Positions 1 to 11,700 of a DNA stretch of 64,000 bases are shown piece after piece. Where the stretch lies: NCBI GenBank assembly GCA_001465935.1, contig LNKV01000082.1, forward strand, positions 1 to 64,000. Direction: 5' to 3'. The position numbers were made by a program, and so were the translations under genes. Numbering within the stretch: the first letter of the stretch is position 1; every line of letters starts with the position of its first letter. A model generated the notes under the pieces. The model did not search any database. It saw nothing but the letters and a program-made list of their open reading frames with translations, and was not told the DNA's origin. This DNA is from Clarireedia homoeocarpa. Its lineage: Eukaryota; Ascomycota; Leotiomycetes; Helotiales; Rutstroemiaceae.

Positions 1-140
1 CTAACCCTAACCCTAACCCTAACCCTAACCCTAACCCTAACCCTAACCCTAACCCTAACCCTAACCCTAACCCTAACCCTAACCCGAAAACCCAAACCCT
101 AACCCTAACCCTAACCCTAACCCTAACCCTAACCCTAACC
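1..140. repeat. Telomere repeat tract (CCCTAA)n
   Basis: Near-perfect tandem hexamers of CCCTAA, the C-rich strand of the TTAGGG telomere, so base 1 is at or close to a chromosome end. One variant patch at about 84-97 reads CCCGAAAACCCAAACCC before the regular repeat resumes. Confidence 0.98.
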
Positions 141-262
141 GAATGATGGCTAGGGATAGGGGTAGGGTTAACGTTAGAGTTAGAGCTAGGGTTAGAGCTA
201 AGGTTACAACTAGGGTTACAACTACGTTTACAGCTAGAGTAGGGTTAGGATTAGGGTATATA
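141..262. repeat. Degenerate TTAGGG-like repeats, inverted relative to the telomere
   Basis: The sequence changes from CCCTAA units to diverged TAGGG, TTAGAG and TAGGGTTA units written on the same strand (for example GGGATAGGGGTAGGGTTA near 152-170 and GGGTTAGGATTAGGG near 241-257). The G-rich strand is therefore on top here and the C-rich strand on top in the telomere, which makes a head-to-head arrangement. Confidence 0.8.
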
Positions 263-597
263 TTTAATGAAGATTTTTTTGAAGTGTTTTTTGAGGTGTT
301 TTTTAATGTGGGATTGAAGTGTTTTTTTTTGATGTGGTTTTTTAATGTGGGGCTGAAGTGTTTTTTTTGGATGTGGTGGTCAAAGCGTTTTTTTTTTTTG
401 ATGTGGTGGTCAAAGCGTTTTTTTTTTTGATGTGGTGGTCAAAGCGTTTTTTGATAGGGTGGTCAAAGCGTTTTTTGATAGGGTGGTCAAAGCGTTTTTT
501 GATAGGGTGGTCAAAGCGTTTTTTGATAGGGTGGTCAAAGCGTTTTTTGATAGGGTGGTCAAAGCGTTTTTTGATAGGGTGGTCAAAGCGTTTTTTT
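263..597. repeat. Subtelomeric minisatellite, 24-bp unit
   Basis: From about 438 the unit GATAGGGTGGTCAAAGCGTTTTTT repeats about seven times with almost no change. Upstream of that are longer variant units (GATGTGGTGGTCAAAGCG plus T-runs of 8-10) and older units built on TTTTTTAATGTGGGGCTGAAGTG. Because 24 is divisible by three, reading frames run through the array, but they have no protein-like character. RIP-mutated copies recur at 2,541-3,228, 3,640-3,785 and 6,365-6,490. Confidence 0.92.
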
Positions 598-604
598 TGA
601 ACCG

Positions 605-637
605 TTTTCTAAACCTAACCCGAATTCTAATATTTAT
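605..637. repeat. 33-bp junction segment, copy 1 of 3
   Basis: A segment starting TTTTCTAAACCTAACCCG and ending TAATATTTAT closes the minisatellite. The same 33 bp closes the RIP-mutated minisatellites at 3,789-3,821 and 6,495-6,527. Different DNA follows each copy, so this marks the end of a mobile or recombining subtelomeric block. It contains a telomere-like CTAAACCTAACCC string. Confidence 0.8.
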
Positions 638-1574
638 TTGTAGTTATAAAGTAGATTATTATCTGTAACTTTAATATAAATACTATAGACCTTTCTACTT
701 AAAAGATTACTTAAAGTTGTTATTAGATAAAAAGTAAAATCTTTCTTGAAATTTACTAGGTTGTTTATAATATTACAGATACTATCAATATCGATAGTAC
801 TTAATAGCGGAGTATCTAATATATTATATTTATAATCGAGAAGATAGATATATTAAGGATATTCTTGATTATTAGACCTTTTCCCTTTAAATATCTTTTT
901 TATAATAGAAGTTAGAAGTGTTTTGAATTTATTAACGAGATCAATATATTTTAGATAAAGTTAGTAAGGATTATTTAAGTTTAATATTATTACTATATTA
1001 TTATAGAAAAGATATTTGTTATCGATAAAATTAGGGATCCTCGAATTTCTAGGTAATTTAAGATCTAAGAGAGAAGTAAAATAATTGATATTATTATAAT
1101 TATTATATAAGTCCCTTGCTTTATAAAGAGTATTATAATAGTTATTAAAATACTATTAGTATTCTATAATAATATAGAATAATCTGTTCTAGAGATAGTT
1201 AACAAAATACTCTATAATATTAAATAAGGGTTGTTTATTATTCTGATTATCGGAAGATTGTTCTATTAATATAGAAAAGATAGAAGAAAATTTATAATCT
1301 CTTTATTATCTAATATTGATTTATACAAATAATCAGAATAAATAAAGTAAATAAATATTAATATAACTAGTTTTTTATAAAACTTGTTCGAGAGTAAGAA
1401 CTATTTTGATTTTTCTTGAACTAGTTTAGTAAAAGTAGAGTATAGTAAAAAAGATAAAAGATAATTAACTTCTTATAGAACTTATTCGAGAGTAAGAACT
1501 ATCTTGATTCTTCTCGAATTAGTTTAGTAAAAGTAGGATATAATAAAAAAAGATAAAAGAATCTAAATCTTAAA
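638..1574. other. RIP-mutated AT-rich DNA, no gene recognised
   Basis: Very TA-rich with dense stops in all frames. The only structure seen is a two-copy tandem repeat of about 100 bp, starting near 1,380 and 1,482, each beginning AACTTRTTCGAGAGTAAGAACTAT. Confidence 0.6.
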
Positions 1575-2099
1575 TTTATATTCTTTGAAAACTATACGAA
1601 TATACTAAGAGATAATCGAGGCGATACTGAATTATATAGATTAAGAGAAGTTAGTATATAATTATTTGTTAATAAATTATTACTAGTTTTAATTGATTAT
1701 TATAATAAAAGAAGTTGTAGATTAATCTAAGAACTTTATATTTATAAATAAAGGTTTATATAATAGGATATTAGTTGTTTACTCTTTTTTATAATTATAG
1801 ATATATTTTTATTATTTGAATTTAGTCTTGAAAAGAAGTCGGTAATAGAAGTTAATATTCTTTAGATCTGGCTATCTAGTATTTCACTATACTATTAGAA
1901 GGCCGATAACTTATATATTATAAATAGTCTAGGAGTTTTATAATACGAAGTATTTATAGTATTTTATAAAAAGGTTTGAAGATTAGAGTTCGAGAGAGTG
2001 TTTAGCTAATTAGATAGTAGAGATATAGAACTTGGATATATTGAAGAGCTAACAGATAGAGATAATCGGATTTATTTATTTGTAGTTTGTTATTCTTAA
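1575..2099 (+). pseudogene. RIP-mutated coding relic, function unknown
   Basis: One frame stays continuous for about 175 codons if its TAA/TAG codons are read as former CAA/CAG, the usual RIP outcome. Charged and aromatic stretches such as LRDNRGDTELYRL (near the start), LEFERVF and LDSRDIELGYIEELTDRDN (near 2,000-2,060) look protein-like. I do not recognise a family. The true start and end are unknown: the frame may extend upstream, and low-complexity F/S-rich codons follow it. It could belong to a subtelomeric repeat family, since it lies between two copies of the same minisatellite. Confidence 0.4.
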
Positions 2100-2540
2100 A
2101 TAGCTTTTTCTTTCTCGATTTTCTTTTTATCTTATTTATTCTTTTTAGCTTTTACTTTTACTTTCTCGGTCTTCTTTTAATCTTGTTTATTTTTTTTAAT
2201 TTTCTATTATAAGAACCCTTCGAGAAGAGAAGGACCTGAATTATTAGCTAGGTTTAGTGAATAGAGAATAAAGTTATATTGATAATATATTTCGGGATTA
2301 TTATATTATATCTTGTATTGATTGTACTATCGACGATATTGTTATATTGTTATTATATTAGAAACTATTATAGTTAAATCAGTAATTTAAGATATTTACT
2401 AAATAAGTTTAATAAGGAGCTAGTATTATAGTAAGTAGAATATACTGAGATTGTAAAAGAGCAGAAAGTTGAATATCAAGAAAAAGAGATTACTATATTA
2501 TATTATAATATTATAGAAAGCTTAGACTATATTACGATAT

Positions 2541-3228
2541 TTGATTATTATAAAAAATATATTAAAAAACACTTCAACCTTATATCAAAAAATATATCAA
2601 AAATACTTTAAAAAACACTTCAGTCTTATATTAAAAAACATATTAAAAACACTTTAAAAAACACTTTAGCCTTATATTAAAAAACACTTTAAAAATACTT
2701 TAAAAAAATATTTCAACCTTATATCAAAAAATACTTTAAAAAACACTTCAACCCTATATCAAAAATACTTTAAAAAACACTTTAAAAAACACTTCAACCC
2801 TATATCAAAAAATATATTAAAAACACTTTAAAAAACATTTCAGCTCTATATTAAAAAACACTTTAAAAATATTTCAAAAAAACACTTTAGCCTTATATCA
2901 AAAAACACTTTAAAAAACACTTCAACTCTATATCAAAAAACACTTCAACTTTATATTAAAAAATATATTAAAAATACTTTAAAAAACACTTCAACTTTAT
3001 ATTAAAAAATATATCAAAAACACTTTAAAAAATATTTTAACCCTATATTAAAAAATACTTTAAAAACACTTTAAAAAACACTTTAAAAATATATTAAAAA
3101 ATATATTAAAAAACATATTAAAAAATATATCAAAAATACTTCAAAAAACACTTCAGCCTTATATCAAAAAATACTTTAACCTTATATTAAAAAATACTTC
3201 AACTCTATATTAAAAAATATATTAAAAG
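2541..3228. repeat. RIP-mutated, inverted copy of the subtelomeric minisatellite
   Basis: Irregular short units built on AAAAAACACTTCAACCCTATAT and AAAAATACTTTA. The reverse complement of these units (ATATAGGGTTGAAGTGTTTTTT) matches the GTGGGGCTGAAGTGTTTTTT units at 263-365 after C-to-T and G-to-A change. The array is therefore the same satellite in the opposite orientation. Confidence 0.8.
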
Positions 3229-3320
3229 TTCAATCTAAGTCTACTCTGCTAGTTAAGTGTTCCTAAGCTCAACCTCCCTCTTCTCAGCCAAGTAGTACCC
3301 CTCTCTCTAATTATACTCGA
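3229..3320. other. Short non-RIP, pyrimidine-rich segment
   Basis: A brief return to balanced base composition (CTCAACCTCCCTCTTCTCAG) between two RIP-mutated blocks. I see no gene in it. Confidence 0.5.
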
Positions 3321-3399
3321 GAATCGTATAAAGATATCAGTTATTATTCTAAAGACTTAAGTATATTTGAAAGGCTATATTATAAAAGTAAATAGAGAG

Positions 3400-3821
3400 G
3401 TAGTAGTTATTATATTATACTAGAAAGGCTATATTATTATTTTATCTAAGTATTTTACTTTATTGACTATTCTGATATACTAACTACTACTTATATCGAT
3501 ATAAAGGCAGAGTTAATCGAGAGTGAAGTCGACTATATTCTTCTTCGACTTGATACTATTTATTAAATAGACAGTACTAGTTTATAACTAGTATTATATA
3601 TAAGTAGAAGATCTATCTTTACTAGCCTTTTTAATATAGTAGTTAATTTTAATATAATAGTCAAAGTGTTTTTTTAATATAATAGTTAAAGTGTTTTTTA
3701 ATATAATAGTCAAAGTGTTTTTTAATATAATAGTTAAAATGTTTTTTAATATAATAGTTATAGTGTTTTTTGAAGTATTTTTAAAGTATTTTCTAAACTT
3801 AACCCGAATTCTAGTATTTAT
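3400..3821. repeat. Subtelomeric block, copy A (with RIP-mutated 24-bp minisatellite)
   Basis: About 240 bp of unique-looking sequence beginning TTATTATATTATACTAGAAA is followed by five to six units of AATATAATAGTCAAAGTGTTTTTT and the 33-bp junction segment. The same series recurs at 6,130-6,527. The unit is the telomere-proximal GATAGGGTGGTCAAAGCGTTTTTT after mostly G-to-A and C-to-T change. Confidence 0.85.
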
Positions 3822-6129
3822 ATCTACACTAACTATAAAGCCTTAGAATACTTTATAATAACTAAAGTACTTAATACCCGGTAAGTTCGATAGACCGAAC
3901 TCTTAGCTAATTATTATTTCTTTATTGTATATCGCTTTAATAAAGACAACTTCGTAGTAAACACTTTTATTTAGAAAGAGGACGAATTAGATTCCTAAAA
4001 TAAGTCTAAAAAAAAGCGATATATCTAGCAATTACTTAAAGATAAGAAGCTAGACCCCCGGATTTTAGCTTTCTATATACACGACTATTTTAACAAATCT
4101 GCCCTCGAAATAAATACCTTTATAAATCTTATAAGTCTTATTAATCTAGTTACCTATATTTTATAAACGAACCGCGATTATAATTCCTTGTAAACTTTAC
4201 GAATTATATTAAACCGAGGAAAATTTAAGTCCGGGCCCGAGTCTAAATTCGAAGTTAAAAAAGGCTTATTACTTTATAAAAACTATTTTATTATTTCTAA
4301 TACTAAGAATTTAAGGACTTTTCTTATTCGCGAGATATATAACTCTATTATAACAACTTATCTAAATATTCGGAAGATATACTTACTTTTTAAGAAGTAC
4401 TATTATTAATACTCTATAAAGAATAATATTACTATATATATCTATAATTACTATATATACTATCGTAGCTCAGTTCCGAGAGATAAGATACTCGGACTAC
4501 TCTACTTATTACTAGTTCCGATTTATATATAAGAATATATTATAATAAATTATTATAGTTTTAATAAAGATAAGTATAGATATAATAATATACTTATTAT
4601 TATCGATCGATTAAATAAGTAAGTTATTATAATTTTATATTATAAGACTATTACTATAAGAGACTAGACTAAACTTTATATCTTGTATATCTACTAGTAT
4701 TATAGTCTACTTACAATAATACTATCTAATTAAGGTTTTTAATTTATATTCTTATTCTAGATTAAGTTTAATAATATCTTTAAAACTAAAGTTAAGCTTT
4801 CTACTACCGACTATCTCTAAACTGATAAATAGATAAAAGTCTATAACTAGTATTTATAAAAGCGGCTAAGACCTTTTATTAATTATTATCAAGATAACTA
4901 GTCCGAATTCCTATTAATAATAAACTATATATAACTAACTTTACTATATTCTTCTCTTAGTAACTTACTCCTCTTCGAACTATTTTATAAATATACTTTT
5001 AAAACTATATAAGATTAGAAGTTAACTAAATATCTCTTAGTCGATAACTTTAATATCTAAGATACTTGTATTTATACTTATTATAATTGTGAAGCTTTGG
5101 AATATATTTACTCTACTATTATAACTACTTAAAAGTAAATAGCTAAGTAAGTAAATAAATATTATTAACTAGTAGACTTCTAAGTTAGTAACTATATCTA
5201 ATTGGATATACAATATCTACTAATATAGTGGTTATCTAAGAAGCTAGATTACTTTATTAATAAATACTTTAAAATCTTAGAATATATTAGTTATTCTTAT
5301 CGTCTAGATCTACTTAGTATTATACGAATCTATAATATATTCCTAGCTAATAAGTTAAAGAAAGTAGCCGATAACTTATTACTAAGCTAGTATAATAAAC
5401 TACTTCTACTAATTAATATTATAAGAATAGATAAGTATAAAATAAAGTAAATATTAGTTTGTTATTTAAAACGAAGGTTATTAGAATATTATATTTAATA
5501 GAGAGACTATAATATCGACCTAGCTTAATACTAAATATCGGATTTTAAGATATCTCTAGTACTACTTTAAGACTTTTATCGAGCTAATCTGAAGGTACTT
5601 AGCCCCCTAGTACTTCTTCTTAAATAGTTTCGATTATAGGAATCCGGAGAAGATAACTATAATTATACTAAAGGAGATTACTTAATAATTATAATAAATA
5701 AGAAGCGATTCTTGAACTTTATAATATCTAAAGTATAATATCGTTAAACTAAGAAGCTACTATTATTATTCTTATAATTATATTTATTTATTACAAACTA
5801 TTTAGATTATTTATATTTATTAAAAAGAAACTTTAAAGATATATAATTCAGATAATAATTAATAAAACAATTAAGATACTTGAGAGCGAGCTTTTTTAAA
5901 AGGGGGGGGTAATATAATAATTCTGACCGAATTATTATAATACTATATAAAGATATAACCTCTTTAAAAGTAAGTTAGATATTAAGTATATATTAGTATA
6001 TATTAGTATATATATAATATAGTATATAATCACTTTCTATATATAAGCCTTCGGGCTTTTATAATCCTCTTAGCTTTATAATTATTAATTCTAAAGTTAT
6101 TTAGTATTTTAACTAACAGTCTCGTTATA
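3822..6129 (+). mobile_element. Gypsy (chromovirus family A) 3' fragment: RNase H to 3' LTR
   Basis: RIP-mutated, 5'-truncated copy of the element that is complete at 29,708-36,400. It begins abruptly in the RNase H domain (reading YKALEYF) directly after the 33-bp junction segment. It continues through integrase and chromodomain sequence and ends in an AAGGGGGGGGT polypurine tract and a 217-bp LTR (5,913-6,129). Many Q and W codons are now TAA or TAG. It is colinear with family A from about 34,100 onward. The sharp left end at a subtelomeric repeat suggests a recombination breakpoint rather than insertion, since no 5' LTR is present. Confidence 0.85.
5913..6129 (+). repeat. LTR of family A, RIP-mutated
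   Basis: 217 bp, starting TATAATAATTCTGACCG and ending GTCTCGTTATA. It matches the LTRs at 29,708-29,924 and 36,184-36,400, with differences that are almost all C-to-T or G-to-A. Confidence 0.9.
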
Positions 6130-6527
6130 ATAATAGTTATTATATTATACTAGAAAAACTATATTACTACTTCGTTTAAATATTCTACTTTATTAACTAT
6201 TCTAATATACTAACTACTATTTATATCGATATAAAAATAAAGTTAATCGAGAGTGAAATCGATTATATTCTTCTTTGATTTAATACTATTTATTAAATAG
6301 ATAGTACTAGTTTATACCTAATACTATATATAAGTAGAAGATCTGTCTTCGCTAGCTTTTTTAATATAGTAGTTACTTTTAATATAATAGTTAAAATATC
6401 TTTTTAATATAATAATCAAAGTGTTTTTTAATATAATAATTAAAGTGTTTTTTAATATAATAGTTATAGTGTTTTTTAAAGTATTTTTAAAGTGTTTTCT
6501 AAACTTAACTCGAATTCTAGTATTTAT
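6130..6527. repeat. Subtelomeric block, copy B (with RIP-mutated minisatellite)
   Basis: Second copy of the 3,400-3,821 block, including the minisatellite and the 33-bp junction segment. It is a little more RIP-mutated than copy A. It follows the family A LTR directly. Confidence 0.85.
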
Positions 6528-8799
6528 ATTTTCGGATTATTAAATAAATCTTATATTTACTTGATATCTTGAATCCCTAATATATATCAATATATATTAA
6601 TTAAAAGAAAGAGTTCTAAACAAAAAAATAAAACTTAAAACCTAAACTCAAAGCTCAAGAAAAAAATCTTTAAAAAAAGAAATATACTCTAAAAATTATA
6701 AAAAAAATCCCGAAAATAAAAAATCGAAGAGAAAACCCCCCTCCCTAAAAATTATAGTTTAAAAAGAAAAATTTAATATAAGTAATTTCTTTAATAGTAA
6801 ACCTAATCTATTAAGCTAGTCAGTTACTAGAAGAAATTACTAATCGAAACTGATTAAAATCAAAATATATACTTTAAATAATCTAAGATTATAAAAGTAA
6901 AAATAAAATCTTTCTTTAAATATTTATTCTTTAATCACTTTTTAAGATATTATTATACTTAGAGACTCTATAATCTCTATTTTCTTTATATCTCTTATAT
7001 ATTTTATTAAAGTTATTAATAATTCTTATTATAAAGAATTTAGAAAGTAATACTCTAAGAAAATTTCGAATATTTGAAAATTAAAGAAATATAATTTATC
7101 TCTTCTTTATCGAAATAGTAAGTAAATTTTATATTTACTTGAGATTCGTATTTTTTAAAATATTAGTTATATAATCTTTATTCTTATTATTATTATTATT
7201 TATCGGAATTTTCGGATCCCGAAAAAAGAAGCTTTAGATTTAGTTTTTTATTTTAAAATAAAATTTAGAGATTTTCAATTTTTATATTAATAAGAGATAA
7301 TATATATTATTCAACTTGAAATTATATCAGAATTCTCAAAATCTCTTATTCCTTTAATTTAAATAAAGAATATATAAGATTAAAGTTAATACTAATTAAT
7401 AAAAAATAATATTAATAATAAAGAAGTTAAAATAGTTTATCTATTTAATAAAATATATATAATAAAAGAGATATTATATATATTAGTAATTATCTTAATA
7501 ATCTTAATACTTTCGAAGAAAATAATTAAATATAAAAAAGCTAGTAATATATATAATAAAATAACTAAGATTACTTTTAATAATATTAGTTTTTTCTTAA
7601 TATTTATAATATAATAGTTAAAAATCTAGTATTATTCTTTTTTTTTTCCTTCCTTTTATAATAATATAATATTGAAATTAAGTTAAATGATTTTTTAACG
7701 ATTTTATCGATATTAAAATCTAAGATTTTCAAAAAACTAAAATTAAATTAAGATTTACTAACTTTTAGAAATTAACTTGGAAATAGGATTATTAATATAA
7801 ATATAAATATTTATAATAAAGTTTTATTTAATAAATAATATAGAGAAGAGAAAGAACGAAATATAATTACTTCTTACTTCTAAAACTATTATATTTAAAA
7901 AGAGTTAGAGTATATATATAAAAATAAATTAAGTATCTTTTAATAATATCAGTTTTTTCTTAATATTTATAATATAATAGTTAAAAACTTAGTACTATTT
8001 ATATTTTTATTTTAGAGTTTTTATAATAATATTATAGTAAAAAAGAGTTATTTGATTTTTTTTATATTTTATCGATATTAAAAATCTAGATATTTAAAAA
8101 AGAAGATTTATATTAGAGTTTTTTAACTTTCTTAATTTAATTTGATATTTAGTAAAGATAATTAAATTATAATATAGAAAATATATATATTAATAATAAA
8201 GATAAATATTATAATATAGAAAATAGAGATATTAATAGATAGAATTATTATTATAATATAGAAAATAGAGATATTAATAATAAGAGATAAAATCAGAAAA
8301 AAAAATAAAGAGAATAAAAATCGAAACTCTAAATAACAAATCTAAATTTTAAGAAAATTAAAAAAGATAAATATATATTTATCTTTATAATATAATCTGA
8401 TATCTTTATTAATATCAATAAAAATATATTAATAAATAAGATATTATTGAGTTATTATATAAAGAAAATATTTAATATTTATTAGAAATTAGGAAAATCT
8501 AAATAGAAACTTATAATATAACTCTAAGTAATAATAAAAATATAATATTTAGATAATAAATAATTAATAATAAATTATAAATTCTAATTTCTTTAGAGTT
8601 AATAATATAAAGAGAGAAAATAAAGAAAGATTTAAAAGAAAATTTATAAAAAATTAAAGTTATATTTATATAAATTAAGAATTATTAAGATTAGATTAAA
8701 TATAAAATAATTAATATTATAAATATATAAAAAATAGAAGATCTTTAGAATTTCAAATTAAATCGATCAAGAAAATAAAATTTATAAATAAAAATAAAG
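6528..8799. other. RIP-mutated AT-rich DNA downstream of the TLH relic
   Basis: No gene recognised. It contains a direct repeat of about 200 bp (7,560-7,760 and 7,915-8,110, spacing about 355 bp) sharing TTTTTTCTTAATATTTATAA and TTATCGATATTAAAA. A short CCCCCCTCCC patch near 6,735 escaped mutation. Confidence 0.55.
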
Positions 8800-11700
8800 A
8801 AAATTAATAGGAGATAAAAAAGAAATAAAGATAAGATATATTTATAAATCAGAATTATTAATAAAATCATCTAATAAATAAGAATCTTTATTTTCTATTA
8901 ATTCAGATTCTGATATAGAAGAATAAATAAATTCTTAAAGATAATTAAAATAAGAATTAAGAATATAAATATTCTTTTAATAAAATAAATTTAAATTATT
9001 AATAATATAAAAAGTATTAATAAATTAAAAAGAAGATAATAAAATCTTATTTTTTATATAATTACTAATATAATCCTAAAATTTATTATTCGATTGAAAT
9101 TAAATAATTTTATATTAAGATAATTTATTAGTTTTATATAAGATTAATAAAATTAAAAAGATAAATTTATATAAAGAATATTTTTTAAATTATTTTCGAT
9201 TGTGAAAATAATAAGTTAAAAGTAAAAAATATTGATTATAAATTAATTCGAGTTTATTAAGAATAGAGTTATTAATAAAATATTATTTATTAATTTTATA
9301 TATCTCAGATAATTCTTTTAATAAAGATTTATTAGAAGAATATTAATAAATAATATAATGATTTTCTAGTTAATTATTTTAAATCGAATAATATAAATAA
9401 ATACTTTTATAATACTTTATTTTATCAGTTAATTGATTAAAAATAAGATAATAATTTTCGAATTTTTAATTTTCTAATTATTCTTTTTCTTTTATTTATT
9501 TTATATAATCTTCTTATTATTTTTATTAATAAATTTGATTTATAATATTATCTTTATTAATCTCTAATATATAATTATCTAATTTTAAATCTTTAAATAA
9601 TTCTAATTTAGATAAATTATTAAGATCTTTATTAATATTATTATTAATATTTTAATTAATATCTTGAATAATATCTTAATAATTATCTTGATTATTATCT
9701 TAATTATTATCTTAACTAAGATTATAATAAAGATTAGATAAATTTATATCAAATAACTCTTGATTTATTAACAATAAATTAGAACGAGATTTAATATTCA
9801 GATTAAAAGAAATATTCGAATTAGAAGAAATATTCGGATTAGAATTAAGATAAGAAGATAAGAATTGTAAATAAGAAATATTTAATAAATTTAATAATTG
9901 ATGATTTAAATAATTATAATCGAATTTTAAAAATAAATTAATTTTATTGAAAAATTCCGTTTTATATTGATTTTGAGGATAATAAATAATTCTAGTAAAA
10001 TCTAATAAACTTAAATTATTATAATTAATATTTAATTTAATATTCGGATTTTTAAGAAAATTAATATTTAAGATCTTTTTTTAAATAAGATTATAAATTA
10101 ATAAGTTAATTTCTAAGATAATATATTGATAATTACAATGATTATTTTTAATATTATTATTAAAATAAATATTCTTAGAGTAAAAATATTATTAATAATA
10201 ACTTTTAGTTAATAATTTATAATTAGGACTTTTAATTAATTTTTCTAATATTCGAGTATTATTAATATAATCTTGTTTATTAATATTAAGATAATAATAT
10301 AAAGAATAATTAAATATTTAAGAATAATTATTTTTATTTAAATAATAATAATAAATATTCTTAAACTCTTTTAATTTTAATTCTAATTAATAAAAGAATT
10401 CAATATTAGTATTTAATAATTAATAAAAATTTAATTTTATTTGATTAATAATATTAATTCTAGCTTTATATAAGTTATAAAGATTTAATTTATTAAAACC
10501 AGAATCTATTTTATTATTATTAAAATATAATTCTAATATATTTCGATAATATTAAGAATAATTCAAAAATTAACAAAGTATATAATAATTATATTCTTTA
10601 AATACTTTAATTTCCAAATTATTTTTAATATCTTATTTATATTTATTTTAATAAGAAGATTTATTAATAATAATATAAACTTTATTTAATTTCTTATCTC
10701 TTTTAATTCGACCAATCTCTTAATCTAAATTAATTAAACTATATAATTTATTATAGTGAATAGAATATCGAATCGATTTAATATTTAATCTAATACTAAT
10801 AGTATTAATATCGATAATAATTTTATTATTTAAATTATTAATAAAATCTAATAAGATTTTATTTTTATCTTCTCTAGTATTATAATAACTTGGGATTTTA
10901 AGTTGTTTTTCAAGATTAATATAATCTTTAATATAAGTAACGAATATAATAATCTTTTTATTAAATTGTAATTTAATTATTAAATTATTTATTAAATTCT
11001 TTAAAATATTAAAACTATTTTTATAAAAAGTAATTTCTTTAATATTATAGTTAATATTTTCTCAAGTAGTCGAACCTCGAATAATATAATTATTATTTAA
11101 ATTAAACTTTTTATTTAATAAAGAGATTAATTGATTAAATAAAGTAGCTAATATAAATATAATTTAAGTTACTAATAAAATAATCGAATTAATATTAATT
11201 AATTCGGCGCGAAAAGTTTCTTCTAAAATAAATAAATAAATTTCATCGAAAAATAAAGTAAATTTAATATTTTTATTAGATAACTTATTTAAATATATTT
11301 TAAACTCAATCGAATTTAAATTAGAAAGATTTAATATAATAATATTATTATTGATTCCTTGATAATAATTATATAATCTAATTAATAAATTTTTCTTTTT
11401 CCTTCTATAATAATATTATTATTTAAACTTATTCGAGGACTAATAATAAAATATTTTTTATTAAGATAAATAAAAGAAAGTAATAAAAATAATAAACTTT
11501 TTCTAGATCTAGTTCTACTTATATAAGTAATATAAAGTTTTTTTTTAATTAATATCGAATTTAATACTTCTTTTTAATTAAAAGAATTAAATATACTTTC
11601 GAAATTATAAAAAAATTTCTTAATATAATTTTCGATTAAATCAAGATTTAAATTTAATTATAAAGAATTTAATAAATCCTAATTTTCAATTTAATTATTA

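Noticed and set aside
366..600. CRISPR-like regular repeat
   Set aside because: The 24-bp units are contiguous with no spacers and the host is a eukaryote; it is a minisatellite.
143..668. Open frames of 78-95 codons
   Set aside because: They arise because the 24-bp unit is a multiple of three; the peptides are pure repeat translation.
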